Origin: an uncultured Rhodospirillales bacterium | GTDB lineage: Bacteria > Pseudomonadota > Alphaproteobacteria > Azospirillales > Azospirillaceae | Assembly: GCA_903927615.1 (NCBI GenBank) | Contig: CAIYNU010000095.1 | Span: 20,651 to 84,650 of the forward strand | Direction: 5' to 3' | Length of the DNA: 64,000 nt | In this document: piece by piece, positions 62,425 to 64,000 of the stretch | Numbering within the stretch: the stretch's first letter is position 1 | How the letters are laid out: each line of letters starts with the position of its first letter | Made by a program: the position numbers and the translations under genes | Notes under the pieces: model-generated | Told to the model about the DNA's origin: nothing | Database searches by the model: none | The model's input: the letters and a program-made list of their open reading frames with translations, nothing else

Positions 62425-62796
62425 TCAACCGTCCGCCTCGACCGACGGCGAGAAGGTTGATGGCGAAGGTGTGGGGTTGGCATCGCCATCGGCCGTCATC
62501 ACGGCGACCTGGGCCAGCATGGTGCGTCCGGCCTCGGTCAGCCGGCAGATTTCCCAGCCGGGTTTGATCGGATTGGCAAACCAAGGCTCGATCCAACCGG
62601 CGGTCCGGCAAGTGCGGATCACCGCCGGCCTCACCCGCCGACCTGTCTCGTCGAACAGCGGCACCTTGCCCCCGGGCTGGATCAACCCCCGACGCAACCA
62701 CGCCAATTGGGCTCCAGTGGGTATCCGGCCGGCCTCTGCACCCGGGGGTTGCCCCGTGCCGGCCTTGCCGGATTTCGGACGAGCAGACGGTTTCAT
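62425..62796 (-). CDS. Hypothetical protein, 123 aa, winged-helix-like pattern
   Basis: This basic protein contains AQLAWLRRGLIQPGGKVPLF, then DETGRRVRPAVIRTCRTAGW and a LTEAGR-type element (EICRLTEAGRTMLAQV). The final part resembles the recognition helix and wing of small DNA-binding proteins, and the type appears familiar from Rhodospirillales. There is no signal peptide. The ATG 62796 has good coding character around it. Function unknown. Confidence 0.72.
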   Translation of the reverse strand: MKPSARPKSGKAGTGQPPGAEAGRIPTGAQLAWLRRGLIQPGGKVPLFDETGRRVRPAVIRTCRTAGWIEPWFANPIKPGWEICRLTEAGRTMLAQVAVMTADGDANPTPSPSTFSPSVEADG

Positions 62797-62941
62797 GGCG
62801 GCTCCCGACCGGTCGGAACCCGAACACGGGATTGGCCCGCTCGGGTCCCTTCAATTTCGGATCGTTTCAGTATAGACGAAGCCGCACGCCGGGAGAATTG
62901 TCCACACGGCGAGACCTCTCTGCTTTTGAAAGGGGCCTGTC

Positions 62942-63280
62942 ATGAGCAACACCGCCATGATTTTCGTTTACCTGACCGCCGGTTCGGTGGAAGAGGCCCG
63001 CCGCATCGGCCGGACGCTGGTCGAGGAGCGGCTGGCGGCCTGCGTCAATCTGATCGACGGCATGGTTTCGATTTACCACTGGCAGAACACGGTGGAAGAG
63101 GCCCGCGAGACCGTGATCATCGCGAAAACCCGGGCCGACCTGTTCGACGCCCTGGCGGCGCGGGTTCAGGCGTTGCACAGCTACACCACCCCATGCATCG
63201 TCGAACTGCCCGCCGGTCGCATCGAAGCCGGTTACCTGACCTGGCTGGCCGCCGAGACCGCCGCCCCGAAGCTCACATAA
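62942..63280 (+). CDS. cutA: Divalent-cation tolerance protein CutA
   Basis: This 112-aa trimeric ferredoxin-like protein is of the CutA1 family: AMIFVYLTAGSVEEARRIGR, LVEERLAACVNLIDGMVSIY, then HWQNTVEEARETVIIAKT and HSYTTPCIVELPAGRIEAGY. CutA1 binds Cu(II) and other divalent ions and was named from a copper-tolerance locus; its physiological role is debated. GAAAGGGG lies before the ATG. It is followed by an unrelated MFS gene. Confidence 0.95.
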   Translation: MSNTAMIFVYLTAGSVEEARRIGRTLVEERLAACVNLIDGMVSIYHWQNTVEEARETVIIAKTRADLFDALAARVQALHSYTTPCIVELPAGRIEAGYLTWLAAETAAPKLT

Positions 63281-63406
63281 CCGGCATGCGCCGGTTCCGG
63301 TTGCGGCGGTCCTGGCAAGATGCCAACCAGAGTCAAATCTTGCTGGAATCGGGGCTGTCCGCCCGCCCCCGGCCATGACGGCCGCGCCGCCAACACAGGA
63401 GTCCGC

Positions 63407-64000
63407 ATGCCCGATCTGTCCGCCCGCCTGTCGATCGGGTTCTCCTGGGCCGGCCATACCACCATGCATATCCTCTCGGCCCTGTTCCTGACGGTGGTGC
63501 TGGCCCTGGAGCCCGCCTGGTCCATGACCTACGACGACCTGATCCGGCTGTGGACGGTCGGGTCGCTGATGATCGGCCTGGGCGCACCGCTCGCCGGCTG
63601 GCTTGGCGACCGCTGGAGCGACGCCCGGATGATGGTGCTGTTTTTCCTGTTGACCGGCGGCGGCGCCATCGGCGCCGGCCTCACCAGCGAGCCGGTGGCC
63701 CTGACCCTGGCCTTGACCGTGCTCGGCCTCGGGGCGTCGATCTACCATCCGGTCGGCATGTCCTGGCTGATCAAGAACAGCGTCAACCCGGGCGCGGCCC
63801 TGGGAACCCAGGGGCTATTCGGCAGCCTGGGCGTCGCCTGCGCGGCGCTGGTGGCGGGTACGCTCACCGATCTGATCAGTTGGCGCGCGGCGTTCATTAT
63901 CCCCCGGCTTGTTCAGCGTCGCCGTCGGTGTTGCCCTTGCCGTTTGCATCGCCATGGGTTTGGTGGTCGACCGCAACGTTGACGTCCGGCCCCAGCCCAA
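63407..64000 (+). CDS. MFS transporter, 5' part only, frameshifted
   Basis: CAGGAG precedes the ATG 63407 (MPDLSARLSIGFSWAGHTTM). Several membrane helices and the motif PLAGWLGDRWSDARMMVLFF indicate an MFS protein. At the C5 run 63901-63905 the frame changes: as written it continues RLVQRRRRCCPC, which is not membrane-like, whereas with one C fewer it reads IIPGLFSVAVGVALAVCIAM, a normal helix running off the window. The gene is thus either broken or carries a sequencing error, and its 3' end lies outside. Confidence 0.82.

Overview
The window looks like a chromosomal segment of a high-GC, motile alphaproteobacterium, most likely of the Rhodospirillales. The grounds are: a flgF-flgG-flgA-flgH operon behind a sigma-54-type promoter; adjacent rsmE and gshA; a Fur protein without the C-x2-C pairs of enterobacterial Fur; TAXI and type I periplasmic binding proteins; and several chemoreceptors and hemerythrins. 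This placement is an inference from gene content, not from a database search. I saw no rRNA, tRNA, CRISPR array, intact insertion sequence or prophage.

Layout. 0-3.5 kb: distal-rod, P-ring chaperone and L-ring flagellar genes. 3.8-12.2 kb: a SWIM/SNF2 helicase, a RarD-type exporter, a TAXI binding protein, a secreted Cache protein and small genes. 12.3-19.9 kb: two unusual giant proteins. One is a secreted 14-repeat WD40 double propeller linked through a membrane segment to a STAND-like NTPase. The other is an NfnA-NfnB fusion carrying a zinc ribbon and a rubrerythrin-like diiron domain. 20-23.3 kb: a soluble chemoreceptor, a hemerythrin, a MaoC hydratase and about 700 bp of gene-poor DNA with a REP-like palindrome. 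23.4-28.9 kb: dnaK and dnaJ, a DUF1848 protein and small membrane proteins. 29-35.4 kb: a chemoreceptor fused to hemerythrin, a Lon-like protease, and a FluC, DUF190 and GNAT/FemAB-like group.

35.4-51.5 kb is the most coherent accessory region. It holds a hybrid histidine kinase and a chemoreceptor that share the same periplasmic sensor module, two tandem type I binding proteins without permease genes, a periplasmic cupin, and a four-gene operon. The operon encodes an HMGL-type aldolase, an isopropylmalate/isocitrate-type dehydrogenase fused to a MoCF/CinA-like domain, an RraA-like aldolase/decarboxylase and a DUF6282 protein. An MFS transporter follows the chemoreceptor. My inference is a sense, swim, bind and metabolise module for an unidentified small organic acid.

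51.5-64 kb: Fur and a small coupled protein, a DUF4384-like secreted protein with an apparent frameshift, a second hybrid kinase with an Hpt domain, a family 3 binding protein, gshA, rsmE, ssb, a stand-alone hemerythrin, cutA, and an MFS gene that is frameshifted and runs off the end. Both apparent frameshifts lie in runs of C, so sequencing error must be considered.

Oxygen and redox sensing is a recurrent theme, with three hemerythrin domains, a diiron-Nfn fusion and many Cache sensors. That suits a microaerophilic or facultatively anaerobic swimmer.
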